A DNA stretch of 64,000 nucleotides from Arthrobacter alpinus. Lineage in GTDB: Bacteria; Actinomycetota; Actinomycetes; Actinomycetales; Micrococcaceae. The stretch spans positions 62,001-126,000 of the forward strand of contig NZ_FNTV01000002.1 of assembly GCF_900105965.1 (NCBI RefSeq), read 5' to 3'. The notes under the pieces are model-generated. The model worked only from the letters and a program-made list of their open reading frames with translations. It had not been told where the DNA came from and made no database searches. Every line of letters starts with the position of its first letter. Positions within the stretch are counted from its first letter, which is position 1. The translations under genes were made by a program, and so were the position numbers. This document shows positions 16,640 to 25,954 of this stretch, in pieces.

Positions 16640-16868
16640 AAGAATTGGGGTTGTTGGCCTGTCGGTCCCGGCATGATTAAGTCCCCCAGTTATCAATAAT
16701 CCGGGGGGTGTTGTCACCGAGATTCGATAGGCGCCAGGGGATCGCTAATGGGGACCGGACCAGCACGAGGACCAACGTGCAGGTCAGCCGTAATGTGGAT
16801 GCCGAGCCTTGCCGCCGCAGGACATGCCAACACTGAATTTCAGACTCACAAATTCTGGGAGGTTTGCA
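16640..16868 (+). ncRNA. Candidate IS110 bridge-RNA region
   Basis: About 230 bp of non-coding DNA immediately upstream of an IS110 transposase. In IS110-group elements the 5' non-coding end is transcribed as the bridge RNA that pairs with target and donor DNA. Several short inverted repeats are visible (for example CCCCC near 16683 with GGGGGG near 16704). The assignment rests on position only. Confidence 0.35.
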
Positions 16869-18068
16869 TTGATCAAGAACCACGAGGACATCGATATATT
16901 CATCGGTGTTGACGTCGGCAAGAGCGATCACCACGCGGTCGCTATCGACCGTACGGGTAAAAAACTTCTCGACCGGGCACTGCCTCAGGACGAGACTAAA
17001 CTCCGCGCCATTATCAAGGCAGTGGCAGGCAAAGGCTCCGTGTTGTTGGTCGTTGATCAGCCCTCGACCATTGGTGCCTTGCCGGTGGCCGTGGCCCAGG
17101 CTGAGGGCATCATGGTCGGCTATATTCCCGGGCTAGCGATGCGCCGCATAGCTGACCTGCACCCGGGCGAGGCCAAGACTGACGCCCGCGACGCGGCCAT
17201 CATTGCTGAAGCAGCAAGATCCCTGCCGCACACCCTTCGTTCGATCGTGGTCGCCGATGAGCAAGCCGCAGAGCTGTCGATGTTGTGCGGTTTCGATGAC
17301 GACCTAGCAAAGCAGGCCACCGCCACCTCGAACCGGATCCGGGGGCTGCTGACTCAGATCCACCCAGCCCTAGAACGGGTCATCGGCAAGCACTTGGATC
17401 ACCCGGCCATGGCCGAATTACTGATCAAGTACCCGTCCCCGGACAGGCTCCGCAAAGCCGGCTTGAGCCGTGTCACGACCCTGCTGACAAAACATGCGCC
17501 GCGGGCCGGGAAAGGTTGGGCTACCGAGATCTTCACCGCCCTCGATGAGCAGACCGTGGTCGTTGCCGGCACCCACGCCGCAGGCATCGTCTTGCCTCAA
17601 CTCGCCACCATGCTCAAACAGCTACGCACCTCCCGCCAAGAGATCCTCACCAAAGTCGAATCCCTCGTGGAGGCCCACCCTCTTCACGAGGTCCTGACCT
17701 CCATGCCAGCAGTCGGGGTCAGGACCGAAGCCCGCATCATCACCGAAGTCGCCCGCAAAGAATTCCAAAGTGCCGGCCACCTCGCGTCCTATGCTGGCCT
17801 CGCCCCGGTGACCTGGCGCTCCGGGACCTCGATCCGCGGCGATCACCCCTCCAAGAAGGGCAACAAGTCCCTCAAACGGGCCTTCTTCCTCTCCGCCTTC
17901 GCAGCGTTGAAGGACCCGCTCTCACGGGCCTACTACGACAGAAAACGCGCCGCGGGAAAACGACACAACCAAGCCCTCATCGCCCTCGCACGCAGGCGCT
18001 GCGACGTCCTCTTCGCGATGCTCCGCGACGGCACCTTCTACGAAGCACCAACCCCGAAAACAACCTGA
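16869..18068 (+). CDS. IS110-family transposase (copy 1)
   Basis: A DEDD-type transposase of about 399 residues. The RuvC-like motif IGVDVGKSDH is near the N-terminus, TDARDAAIIAE supplies the later acidic pair, and the C-terminal transposase_20 domain contains SMPAVGVRTEARI and YAGLAPV plus SGTSIRGD with its serine region. A TTG start at 16869 is chosen because GGGAGG lies six bases upstream; a longer frame from 16809 is open. It sits between S2 and the HEPN gene, so it probably inserted in the non-coding part of that block. The exact ends were not determined. Confidence 0.9.
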   Translation: MIKNHEDIDIFIGVDVGKSDHHAVAIDRTGKKLLDRALPQDETKLRAIIKAVAGKGSVLLVVDQPSTIGALPVAVAQAEGIMVGYIPGLAMRRIADLHPGEAKTDARDAAIIAEAARSLPHTLRSIVVADEQAAELSMLCGFDDDLAKQATATSNRIRGLLTQIHPALERVIGKHLDHPAMAELLIKYPSPDRLRKAGLSRVTTLLTKHAPRAGKGWATEIFTALDEQTVVVAGTHAAGIVLPQLATMLKQLRTSRQEILTKVESLVEAHPLHEVLTSMPAVGVRTEARIITEVARKEFQSAGHLASYAGLAPVTWRSGTSIRGDHPSKKGNKSLKRAFFLSAFAALKDPLSRAYYDRKRAAGKRHNQALIALARRRCDVLFAMLRDGTFYEAPTPKTT

Positions 18069-18306
18069 TCACCACCAAGCAGCCGCTGGCGGACCCAGAC
18101 CGCCAGTCATCGACTCCTGCCCAAAATCATTGCAACAAGAAACCTTGAAGAAAATCCGTCCAACCCCTTGACGAAAAACATAGGGACACCCCCCCTCCCG
18201 TCCACATGAGTATTGCTTTCGACGCTGTCGTACTTGCCAGCGCTAGCCGAGGTGCAGTTTCACAAATGGCACGAAAAGTTAGGCGGTCACTGGTACGGTC
18301 GTTGCT

Positions 18307-19560
18307 ATGGTGGATAGACCTCAGGTGGTTCCATATGGGTCGGCGCGTGATCTTCCCTCTTTCAAAAAGATGGCACAGCAGATAGCAGCGTTTAGGCTGC
18401 TAGGTTTCATACTGCCCAAAGATCAACGAAAGCAACTCAAAAAGCTGGAAAAGGATCACCATCGCCTCACCGAAACTGTTGACCGGTTTTACGCACTCCT
18501 TGGAGAGCGGAACTGGGTGTTCACCGACGACATTAATCTCGCCGCGATCGAGGATGTCATCGCTGCTGAGGATACGGGGACTGCTGAGAAGCGTCTAATT
18601 GATTACTACAAAACCGACGGTCGAATCGCTTTCCCCCTTCTTCGCCTTCACCGCTTCGAGGCAATGCGGCCCCGCATGGAGTTGCTCCAGAAGGCACTCG
18701 CTGATTACGAAGCTGGCCGCTACTACAGCACTGTTCTCGTGCTGCTGTCAGTGATGGACGGATTCGTAAATGACCTAGAAACCAGCGCCCGCCAAGGCCT
18801 TCACGCCCGCGAAGCCCAAGACTTGGTGGCATGGGACAGCGTTGCAGGGCATCACCTCGGTTTGGGTCATGCCCACCAGTCGTTCATCAAGGGCTTCCGA
18901 CAGACCAAGACAACCGAGGTTACCGAACTGTTCCGCAATGGCATTGTTCACGGTATGTTGGTAAATTTCGACAACGAAATTGTCGCCACCAAGGCTTGGA
19001 ACCGCCTATTTGCCGTTGCGGACTGGGCTGATTCCAGGAAACGACAGCTAAAGCCCCCTGAATCCATTCCCTCGCTGAAGGAATCTGTGATGCGGTGGAA
19101 GGGAACCCAGGACCAGAAAGCCCGGCTTGAAAAGTGGCAACCCCACGATTACGCACCCGACCTCAACGCAGAGAAACCGCTAGAGGTCGCGCAGGTTTGC
19201 ACGGACTTTCTTGAGAAGTGGAGGAAGAGACAATGGGCATTAGTTGGCGCTCACTTCATGGAACTTGGTAACACACGCTCATCTGTTGGACAGCTCGCTG
19301 TCCAGGCAAAGGATCTTTACGAGAATCTTCAGCTTTCTACTTGGACGATTTTGCGTGTGCGCCACATTGCCGCCGCCGTTGCACATGCAAATGTTGAATT
19401 GCATGTGAACGGCAGTATCTACCGTGCTGATCTTCGCTGGGTTCGCACTGATGAAGCAGGAAGCACTAGAAGCGAATGGGAACCTGGATGCTGGACTCTG
19501 TCAATGTACGGGCCGTCGCACTTTTTGAATGATGAAACCATCGTCAGGAATGCGGGGTAG
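18307..19560 (+). CDS. HEPN-domain protein, candidate abortive-infection effector
   Basis: A 417-residue protein. Its recognisable feature is LFRNGIVHGM with R210 and H215, the RX4H signature of HEPN ribonucleases, preceded by a helical segment (SVMDGFVNDLETSA) as is usual for the fold. The N-terminal 100 residues are predicted helical and charged; the C-terminal 100 residues are mixed. HEPN proteins cleave RNA in toxin-antitoxin and abortive-infection systems. It is the only non-transposon gene between S2 and S3. No antitoxin-like neighbour is seen, so any regulation must be internal or from elsewhere. Confidence 0.65.
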   Translation: MVDRPQVVPYGSARDLPSFKKMAQQIAAFRLLGFILPKDQRKQLKKLEKDHHRLTETVDRFYALLGERNWVFTDDINLAAIEDVIAAEDTGTAEKRLIDYYKTDGRIAFPLLRLHRFEAMRPRMELLQKALADYEAGRYYSTVLVLLSVMDGFVNDLETSARQGLHAREAQDLVAWDSVAGHHLGLGHAHQSFIKGFRQTKTTEVTELFRNGIVHGMLVNFDNEIVATKAWNRLFAVADWADSRKRQLKPPESIPSLKESVMRWKGTQDQKARLEKWQPHDYAPDLNAEKPLEVAQVCTDFLEKWRKRQWALVGAHFMELGNTRSSVGQLAVQAKDLYENLQLSTWTILRVRHIAAAVAHANVELHVNGSIYRADLRWVRTDEAGSTRSEWEPGCWTLSMYGPSHFLNDETIVRNAG

Positions 19561-19872
19561 ATCAACTACGACGTGATGCCAGGAATCGATGGAGCTGCAG
19601 CGATATAGTGACGAACGAAAGCTGTTGGTGCGCCGAAATGCTGGGCGAATTCTTGAATTATTGCATTACTCTCCAGGAGAAATGGCAGCGACGCTCGCGT
19701 CGAACGCAGAAAGTGGGCATGCCGACTGCTCAGTCCCACATTGACCATTTTCGGATCAGAGTACCTGCACGCTGTTAGCACTTCTCTAGGCTGACCTGCT
19801 ACTTAGCACCTCCACGAGTCTGGTGAAGGGGCCCGCTAGTAGCCAGTCAAGCCCTTTCCCCAAGCAATTGCA

Positions 19873-19932
19873 GTGTCTCGTAACTAAAGTGCCTCGTAAC
19901 TCATGGGATCCGAGACACTTAGGTTATGAGAC
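19873..19932 (-). repeat. Type 2 site S3 (most complete, 60 bp)
   Basis: Fully symmetrical: outer half-sites GTGTCTCGTAAC (19873-19884) and GTTATGAGAC (19923-19932) flank the 26-bp core 19891-19916 (GCCTCGTAAC, TCATGG, GATCCGAGAC). Four half-sites in inverted pairs. Confidence 0.85.
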
Positions 19933-20005
19933 GGTCGAAGGTCATTTCTGCTCCACCCCGAGAGACGAATTTAGATTCGACAGTCTTTATCACCAACGGC
20001 ACGTG

Positions 20006-20030
20006 CCCGCCAGGGGACCTCCACCGGGAC
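20006..20030 (+). repeat. Isolated type 1-like site
   Basis: CCCGCCAGGGGACC then CACCGGGAC. It matches the region 1 consensus except GGGGAC for GGGAAC. It lies about 75 bp right of site S3, where the two site families meet. Confidence 0.45.
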
Positions 20031-20147
20031 ACTTTAAGGCTTTCTTCATTCGGAAGCCCTCGACTCATATAGCTATCATGCCCAAGAAGGTTCCGTCTCA
20101 AATGTTCAGTCGCAGAGATTGTCGGTGCCATGAGATAGGTTTCAATC

Positions 20148-20561
20148 ATGACTACGTGGCCCCGAGACAATTCGACATCCAATGGTGGAGGCCTTTCCAC
20201 ATCATCCGGAGGGGGGCTCTCCAAATCTTCGGGTGGCGGCGCTTCCACCAGCTCTGGCGGTGGGCTCTCGACGAGCTCAGGCGGTGGCATGTCGACCAGC
20301 TCTGGCGGCGGGCTGTCAACGAGCTCAGGCGGTGGCATGTCGACCAGCTCTGGCGGTGGGCTGTCAACGAGCTCAGGCGGTGGGCTCTCGACAAGCACAG
20401 GCGGTGGGCTGTCAACAAGCCCTGGGGGTGGGCTATTCACTGGCAGTTGCCCTAATCCTTACCGGAGTAACTGGCCGCCGGCCCCACAACTGTTTGCCTA
20501 CCTACGACGCACCGGGAAGGACCACATTGCCGACAAGTTGCAGCGAGCCGGCTGGAAATGA
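20148..20561 (+). CDS. Protein with GGGLSTSS octapeptide repeats
   Basis: A 137-residue frame. After MTTWPRDNSTS it contains about eleven tandem copies of an eight-residue unit GGG(L/M/A)STSS, then a non-repetitive tail with CPNPYRSNWPPAP and an amphipathic helix (LFAYLRRTGKDHIADKLQR). The repeats suggest a flexible linker or a surface-exposed fibre. Base changes between repeats keep this reading frame intact, but an open antisense frame with SPPPELVD repeats also exists, so coding strand is not certain. The folded tail favours this strand. No signal peptide. Confidence 0.45.
   Translation: MTTWPRDNSTSNGGGLSTSSGGGLSKSSGGGASTSSGGGLSTSSGGGMSTSSGGGLSTSSGGGMSTSSGGGLSTSSGGGLSTSTGGGLSTSPGGGLFTGSCPNPYRSNWPPAPQLFAYLRRTGKDHIADKLQRAGWK
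20184..20440 (+). repeat. 24-bp tandem repeat tract
   Basis: About ten head-to-tail units of 24 bp (type TCAGGCGGTGGC then ATGTCGACCAGC), with point differences mainly at the same positions. They encode the octapeptides of the overlapping gene. There are no spacers, so this is not a CRISPR. Confidence 0.85.
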
Positions 20562-20911
20562 CCTTTGGTATTATTCACCAAGATCAGGCTGGATAGCTCC
20601 GTTGCAGCTTGGGCAATCGTTGGAGTTTGGTGCTTGTGCCTAGTGATGCGCTCCAACAATCAACGCACCTAATCCCATCTACACCATGCCAGGTCCAGCG
20701 ATGTGAAAATACAGTCCCGACAATTGCTTTTGAGACAATCTTTGCGGGATTAATGAGTCCGGTGCAGCTGCGGTAGAAACCCGGCAATGATTCATTGCGA
20801 ATCGATGCTCCCGGATAAGGTCTCACAGAGACCGAATCCCCGCGGTCTGCCCGCCCTAAAGGGCACATTCACATGTTGAAATGTAATGACTACCGCCGAA
20901 TAGAATCAGGA

Positions 20912-21775
20912 ATGATGGATCCGATAACTGCAGCACCAGTCATAGCCAGCATAGCCAATGCACTAGCACCCGATTCGGATTCCAACACGGAACTCCGCAC
21001 GTCATTGCTGAAGAAGGTCCTGGGACCGCCTGCGGACGCCTACGGCCTACACCTCGGGCAAAAGGTGGAGATGTGGTCGCAGAGTCGGCAGACCAAGAAG
21101 GTTCTCGAACTTGCAGCGCAGAAGGTGGACAGCACCAAAGCCGGAAGAGTTCCCCCGCGAGTGGCGGCGGCGATCCTGGAATCTTCGCAATACACGGACG
21201 ATGAGTTCGTCGCTGAGTACCTGAGCGGTGTCCTCGCATCTGCCAGAACACCGGAGGGGCTAGATGACCGCGGTGTCTCCTGGACCGCTCTCGTCAACCG
21301 GTTGTCATCAGACTCACTGAAAATCCATTACATCATTTACTCGATTATGCGACGAGAAATGCGCGGAGTGGAAATAGAAGTGATGGCCGACTGGTGCCGC
21401 AAGCATATCGTGGTGCGATATATCGATCTTCTACCTATATTGGACCTTGGCGAACCGCAAGAAGCAATGAGGCGGTGTCTGGATGCCTTGTATTCGCTCC
21501 AGCGGGAGGGTCTCATTGAGGCCTTGACACATGGAAGCGCAAGCCACCTGACGGGCCACCCGTATGGGCAGTATGTCTTGCCTGATCTTGGTGACATGAT
21601 CATCATGAGTACCACCATCCAAGGTGTTCAACTCTTCTTGCAGGGACACGGCTACGGCGATGTGTGGGCCAATGGTATCGCCGACCCCGAAAGGGGATTC
21701 GAAGTTGCAGGGACTATCGAACAAGGACTGTCGGAAGTACCCGGAATGTGGCTTGAGAGCCTCCCTATGAAATAG
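20912..21775 (+). CDS. Abi-alpha / DUF4393-like protein
   Basis: A 287-residue soluble protein. The arrangement of a short hydrophobic N-terminus (MMDPITAAPVIASIANALA), a helical region with WSQSRQTKKVLELAAQKV, then VAAAILESSQYTDDEFVAEYLSGVLASA resembles the Abi-alpha (DUF4393) family linked to abortive phage infection. The start at 20912 is preferred over one 13 codons upstream because CAGGA precedes it and the family begins with such a motif. The resemblance is by eye. The IS3 element inserted about 125 bp downstream. Confidence 0.6.
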   Translation: MMDPITAAPVIASIANALAPDSDSNTELRTSLLKKVLGPPADAYGLHLGQKVEMWSQSRQTKKVLELAAQKVDSTKAGRVPPRVAAAILESSQYTDDEFVAEYLSGVLASARTPEGLDDRGVSWTALVNRLSSDSLKIHYIIYSIMRREMRGVEIEVMADWCRKHIVVRYIDLLPILDLGEPQEAMRRCLDALYSLQREGLIEALTHGSASHLTGHPYGQYVLPDLGDMIIMSTTIQGVQLFLQGHGYGDVWANGIADPERGFEVAGTIEQGLSEVPGMWLESLPMK

Positions 21776-21916
21776 CTTGTTCCAAGAAAATTCGGGTTTG
21801 GACGAGAAGCAACACAGATGTCTAATGATCGTCAACAGGTACATTTGGGCCTTACTGCGTCCAGCAATGGATACAACGATGGTCGTAGCATTTGGAAAAA
21901 TGAACCGTCCTGGGAA

Positions 21917-22873
21917 TCATGCCGCCGTTTTGTGGGCGGCGTCGTCGGGTAACGAGCCGATTTGTAAATCATAGTAGGACTGCTCGTATTCATCTGGTGT
22001 TTGGTGGTCCAGGGCGGAGTGCAAGCGGTCGTTGTTGTACCAGTGCACCCATTCGAAGACGATCTCGATGACGTCACTTTCGGTCTTCAATGCTCCGGTG
22101 CGAAACGGTGAGTCCTTGGCGACGGCTTCGTTCTTGAACAACCCCATGACGGTTTCCGCGGCGGCGTTGTCGTACGCGTCGCCCACGCTGCCGATGGATG
22201 GTTGTAATCCTTCCAACGCCAGGGTGTCGGTATATCGGATCGAAGTGTACTGACTTCCCGCATCGGAATGATGAATCAGCCCCTCCGGGACGGGCCGGCC
22301 GGTGTGCTGGCGGCGCCATAACGCCATGCGCAGGCAATGCTCCACGAAGGCGGTGTCTTTGATCGTGGAGGTTTCCCATCCAACGATCGCCCGTGAGTAC
22401 AGGTCGATGACCAGGGCCACGTAGACAAAGCCCGTATATACCGGGACATAGGTGAAGTCCGTGACCCAGACCTGGTTCGGCGCCGGTGCGCTGAAGTCCC
22501 GGTTGAGCAGGTCACCGGCGCGGCGGCCGTCCTTGCCAGGGATCGTCGTGCGGGTCTTCCTTCCGCGAACCAGACCGTTCATGCGCTCATCACGCATGAG
22601 ACGATCCACCGTGTGTTTGGAGGCTTCCGGGAAGCCGTTCCGTCGTAGCCATGCCGTCATCTTGCGGCGCCCATAGATAATCTCGGGCCGGGGACGACCC
22701 CTCGCATCGGTGACGTTCAGCGCTCGGAGTGCGTCGGTGATCCGTGCGTCTTCAATGGTGCGCAGCGCGGGGAGGCGTTTCTTCCAAGCCCGGTAGGTTC
22801 GTGCGGCGACCTGCACGCCCTGACCTCGCAGGACGGTGCAGATCGACTCGACCGCGTAACCAGCGGCGCGCAT
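21917..22873 (-). CDS. IS3-family transposase OrfB (DDE integrase)
   Basis: A 318-residue frame with HTH_21 and rve domains. The DDE triad is visible as VTDFTYVPV (D), HSDAGSQYTS (D) and NAAAETVMG (E). The frame stays open upstream of the ATG and overlaps the end of OrfA, so the active transposase is probably an OrfAB fusion made by a -1 frameshift. It appears intact. Confidence 0.9.
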   Translation of the reverse strand: MRAAGYAVESICTVLRGQGVQVAARTYRAWKKRLPALRTIEDARITDALRALNVTDARGRPRPEIIYGRRKMTAWLRRNGFPEASKHTVDRLMRDERMNGLVRGRKTRTTIPGKDGRRAGDLLNRDFSAPAPNQVWVTDFTYVPVYTGFVYVALVIDLYSRAIVGWETSTIKDTAFVEHCLRMALWRRQHTGRPVPEGLIHHSDAGSQYTSIRYTDTLALEGLQPSIGSVGDAYDNAAAETVMGLFKNEAVAKDSPFRTGALKTESDVIEIVFEWVHWYNNDRLHSALDHQTPDEYEQSYYDLQIGSLPDDAAHKTAA

Positions 22874-22893
22874 TTCATCGATGAATCGGCAGA

Positions 22894-23205
22894 TCAGCGG
22901 CGGCGAGGGTCGAGTTCCCTCGCGAAGAAAATCGAGGCCTGTTTGAGGATCTCGTTGGACTCCTTCAAGTCCCGCACCTCGGCCCGCAGCCGCTTGATCT
23001 CCTCCAGCTCGTTACTGCTCGGGCCCTCTTTCGCACCAGCATCAATTTGGGCTTGGATGACCCAGCGGCGCAGGGACTCGGTGCCAACGCCGAGCTTCGG
23101 AGCCACCACTTTGCAAGCAGCATTCACCGATGGGTAGTCCGGCAATCGATCCAGCACCATGCGCACTGCACGGTCACGGACTTCAGGGGGAAAATTCTTG
23201 GGCAT
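22894..23205 (-). CDS. IS3-family transposase OrfA
   Basis: About 103 residues from MPKNFPPEVRDRAVRMV; an in-frame start twelve codons further out exists. It has an HTH of the transposase_8 family (KVVAPKLGVGTESLRRWV) and a C-terminal leucine-zipper-like helix (LEEIKRLRAEVRDLKESNEI). Confidence 0.85.
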   Translation of the reverse strand: MPKNFPPEVRDRAVRMVLDRLPDYPSVNAACKVVAPKLGVGTESLRRWVIQAQIDAGAKEGPSSNELEEIKRLRAEVRDLKESNEILKQASIFFARELDPRRR

Positions 23206-23256
23206 ACTCACTATCCTTCTCAAAAAAGATAGCGGCATCAAACCCGGGACGGTTCA

Positions 23257-24033
23257 AAATGCATACACCTCCACACTGGCTGGTGATTAAGGCGCCTCAC
23301 TAAAAGTGAACCCCAAGGGAACGAATCGGGTGAAGAGTTGTTCTTCATTGAAGGTCCCTCCTCGACGGACTACGCTGCACCACTGGAAGCTATTCTTAGC
23401 TAGGTGGGTGGTGGGTACCGTACTTGCCCCAACGTCTGCGTCAAGGTAGTGATCTCGACCGCAATATCGCACGCCATGCCTCCGATGAGCTGTGGCTATC
23501 TAGGACCGTCACCCACAACACCCTTAATCTGTCATTGTGGCAAGCTGAGGCTGAGAGCCTCACCCAAAAACCAGCCTCGAAGCCTGACCATTCCTCAGTA
23601 CATTTCACCCGCCGCGGCAATCAAGAGGCTCAACTCTGAACCTGTCGAAAGCAAGCACAGCAAAATTAGGATGCTTGCAACTAAGAGCATGCGGGCAAGT
23701 GTTTGCAATGGTTGTAGGTTCGACTCACGAAGAACGACTAGATGACGTCTCGTAAGCCTAGGGTTTCGATACGCTTAGAGTCCATTGGTTGCGGTTGGAG
23801 GAGTTTCCGTATGGGGCACGCGAGTCCCTGGAAAGTTACCATCGACAGTTTGAGGATGAACTGATTCTTGCCAGTCCAATCATTTCAAGCGCGAAAGTTT
23901 CAACACTCCCCGCAGGCGTTCTGTATGCCTCGGTCTGGGTCGCTAGCCAGAAAACAGGGAGTCTTTCATTGCAAATGAAAGTCACACTTGAATCCGACCG
24001 CTGCAGTGCTAGATCAGAATGGTCCTGAGGCGG
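23257..24033. other. Inter-block region with site S4, no firm gene
   Basis: Between the IS3 end and the next gene I see no supported gene. A TTG-initiated frame of 79 codons at 23789-24028 is open just after site S4, but it has no better support than its shadows. CAAGGGAAC at about 23317 weakly recalls a type 1 site. Confidence 0.35.
23748..23773 (+). repeat. Type 2 site S4
   Basis: Core GTCTCGTAAGCC, TAGGG, TTTCGATAC (26 bp, central TA). Accessory half-sites are not obvious. Confidence 0.65.
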
Positions 24034-25548
24034 CTAGGTATCTGAGGAGCTGATCTTGAACCTGATCAGGAGCTTCGGATTCGCCATAATGGCTAAGAGA
24101 TGGAGCCACGCCAGATCCGCGATTTCGCCTGGGATTTGACCATTGTGGGCGGCCAGTAGAGCGGCTTGCCTTGCCGTCGATTTTTGGTCGAATCCGTGGA
24201 GGCTGTTCCGATAAAGTAGTAGCCATTCTTTTGACGCTTTTGCTCGGGGCACTGACTCATCGTCCCCGTTTTTTCTCGGCAGGGTCACATTCTCCTCGCC
24301 ATGTCGGTCAGCCAGGAAGAACCCTTTTTGTATGAATTGCAGGGCAGCTAGTGCTTTTTCTGCTCTGGGAAGGTAGACGGTGTGTATCTGCTCAGGGATT
24401 TCTTTCTTTACGGCTTCAAGCAGTTCCTGCGCCTCAGTTAGGGAGAGCATTTTGTTCAAGTTCCAGTGGCTGACTAGACCTTCCATTCTAGTCAGCGCCT
24501 GAAATGCTAGGGAGATCTTTGCGTGCTGGTCACGGGTGTTCGTGGCAATTGATTGGCAGTCGCGAAAAGTTTGTTCCAGTGTCAACAGCTTCTGGACTGC
24601 CATCATTGGATCGTAGGCGCCTTCGTGGACATAGTTTGCTGGTTCAGTGGCCACAGAGAAAAGAATGTCTAGCTGTCTGACCCACCAGTTAGCGGCCTGT
24701 TCATAGACCTTGGACTCGATCTGCGGACGATTATCCGAACCTCTTTCTTGTTTCAGGTGCATCGAGGGTGCTAGCAACTGGATAACGTCACGCGGAAGGT
24801 CGTACTGGCCAGTAAGCGCCTTGCCGAAGACGAAAAGCACCACTGCTCCTGGCCGGCCAACTGTGAATGCCCAAACGTAGGGGCTCAAACTTGAACCCAT
24901 GCAGTCTAGATATGAGCTGAGACCAAGAGTTGTATCTGAAGTCAAATGTGAGGCTGTTTGAAAGATGAGCCCCGCCTGGTCATCTTCGAGGTCCAACATT
25001 GGTCTACGAGTATCGAGCAGAGCACGATTGGCAGTAAACCTGTATGACAAACGTGTCGAGACTTCGATGATGTGGCATGAAGCACCCGGTGCAGTAGGTA
25101 TGATCACTTCGGAGAAAACCTTCTGAATCACGTCGGCTAGAATTTCGGACGTGGGGGCGGCAGCAATGAGCATTGATACCGCCGCCAGAAATGCGCTCGG
25201 TTCATCCGGATTGTTTTCTAGGACCTTGTCATGGAACTTCTTTGCCAATTCCCAAGTTTGTGGGGGAACGAGCTTGTCCATCGAGCGAAGCCTATTCGTC
25301 CTGCTAATGTAGGCGCCTGGGCCGCCGTGACTCTTAGCATCGGACATCTTTTGGGAAACCAGGAACTTAGGTTTAGTACCGTGGACTCCTTCTTTCGTCC
25401 GAACGAGATAATCTGTCGGGCTCTCCCCAATTTGCGTCATTTCCCACGAACACATTTCCCCCAACCCTGCGGGATTCTCTCCGGCCATCCACGAAGGGAT
25501 CGTCATGGACACTGATGGGGCTATTGGCCTATCACGCTGCTTGGGCAT
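24034..25548 (-). CDS. Large orphan protein of defence-like block 4
   Basis: A 504-residue soluble protein, mostly predicted helical in its second half, with no signal peptide. A motif WLLLYRNSLHGFD near residue 440 looks like the RN...HG core of HEPN-type helices, but with only three residues between R and H, so catalysis cannot be claimed. The N-terminal third is beta-rich. It is transcribed divergently from the gene at 25955, with about 400 bp between. No family recognised. Confidence 0.6.
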   Translation of the reverse strand: MPKQRDRPIAPSVSMTIPSWMAGENPAGLGEMCSWEMTQIGESPTDYLVRTKEGVHGTKPKFLVSQKMSDAKSHGGPGAYISRTNRLRSMDKLVPPQTWELAKKFHDKVLENNPDEPSAFLAAVSMLIAAAPTSEILADVIQKVFSEVIIPTAPGASCHIIEVSTRLSYRFTANRALLDTRRPMLDLEDDQAGLIFQTASHLTSDTTLGLSSYLDCMGSSLSPYVWAFTVGRPGAVVLFVFGKALTGQYDLPRDVIQLLAPSMHLKQERGSDNRPQIESKVYEQAANWWVRQLDILFSVATEPANYVHEGAYDPMMAVQKLLTLEQTFRDCQSIATNTRDQHAKISLAFQALTRMEGLVSHWNLNKMLSLTEAQELLEAVKKEIPEQIHTVYLPRAEKALAALQFIQKGFFLADRHGEENVTLPRKNGDDESVPRAKASKEWLLLYRNSLHGFDQKSTARQAALLAAHNGQIPGEIADLAWLHLLAIMANPKLLIRFKISSSDT

Positions 25549-25954
25549 TCTTGTCTCCGATCTGGCAAACAGGCCCCCAGTTGAGGAACTGACTGACAGC
25601 CTATCTGCACTTACGTACGCCTAGGCGAGGGCTCGGGTAGCTTGATACTTGAAAGGATCGCGCGCAGGTATCCTTGGGTACTTGAAGAGTTCGACTCGAC
25701 GATCAACGCCAGTCGAAGTTCCTCGTTCGTAGGGGACTTTCGCCGATTTCGATACTCATATACAAGTCATGAATCAATGCGACTTTTTTGGTGAGCCCAG
25801 CTTCTTTTCAGGGCTGGGCAGGTGATTGTTGATTACGAGTTGTTCATCCGCGTCTGCACACTGCGATTCGACTTTGAGGCACATGGTCTCAGGGTCTGTC
25901 CGCTCAGCTTATGCTGGGCGGAAGAGACATGATGAGATGTGGAGGAGTGAAGAA

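Larger units (their letters stand above)
21901..23256 (-). mobile_element. IS3-family insertion sequence
   Basis: A 1356-bp element with terminal inverted repeats beginning TGAACCGTCC (left, 21901; right, ending 23256 on the opposite strand) followed by GGG. AAA flanks both ends, consistent with the 3-bp target duplication of IS3 elements. It contains the two usual overlapping frames. Confidence 0.9.

Noticed and set aside
20184..20440. CRISPR array
   Set aside because: The 24-bp units are contiguous with no spacers and keep a reading frame; no cas gene is present.
19919..20440. Antisense proline-rich gene (SPPPELVD repeats)
   Set aside because: It is a mirror of the repeat tract and its remainder looks non-coding; the plus-strand frame has a folded-looking tail.
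23789..24028. 79-codon TTG-initiated frame after site S4
   Set aside because: Weak start, no motif and convergent with a much better supported gene.
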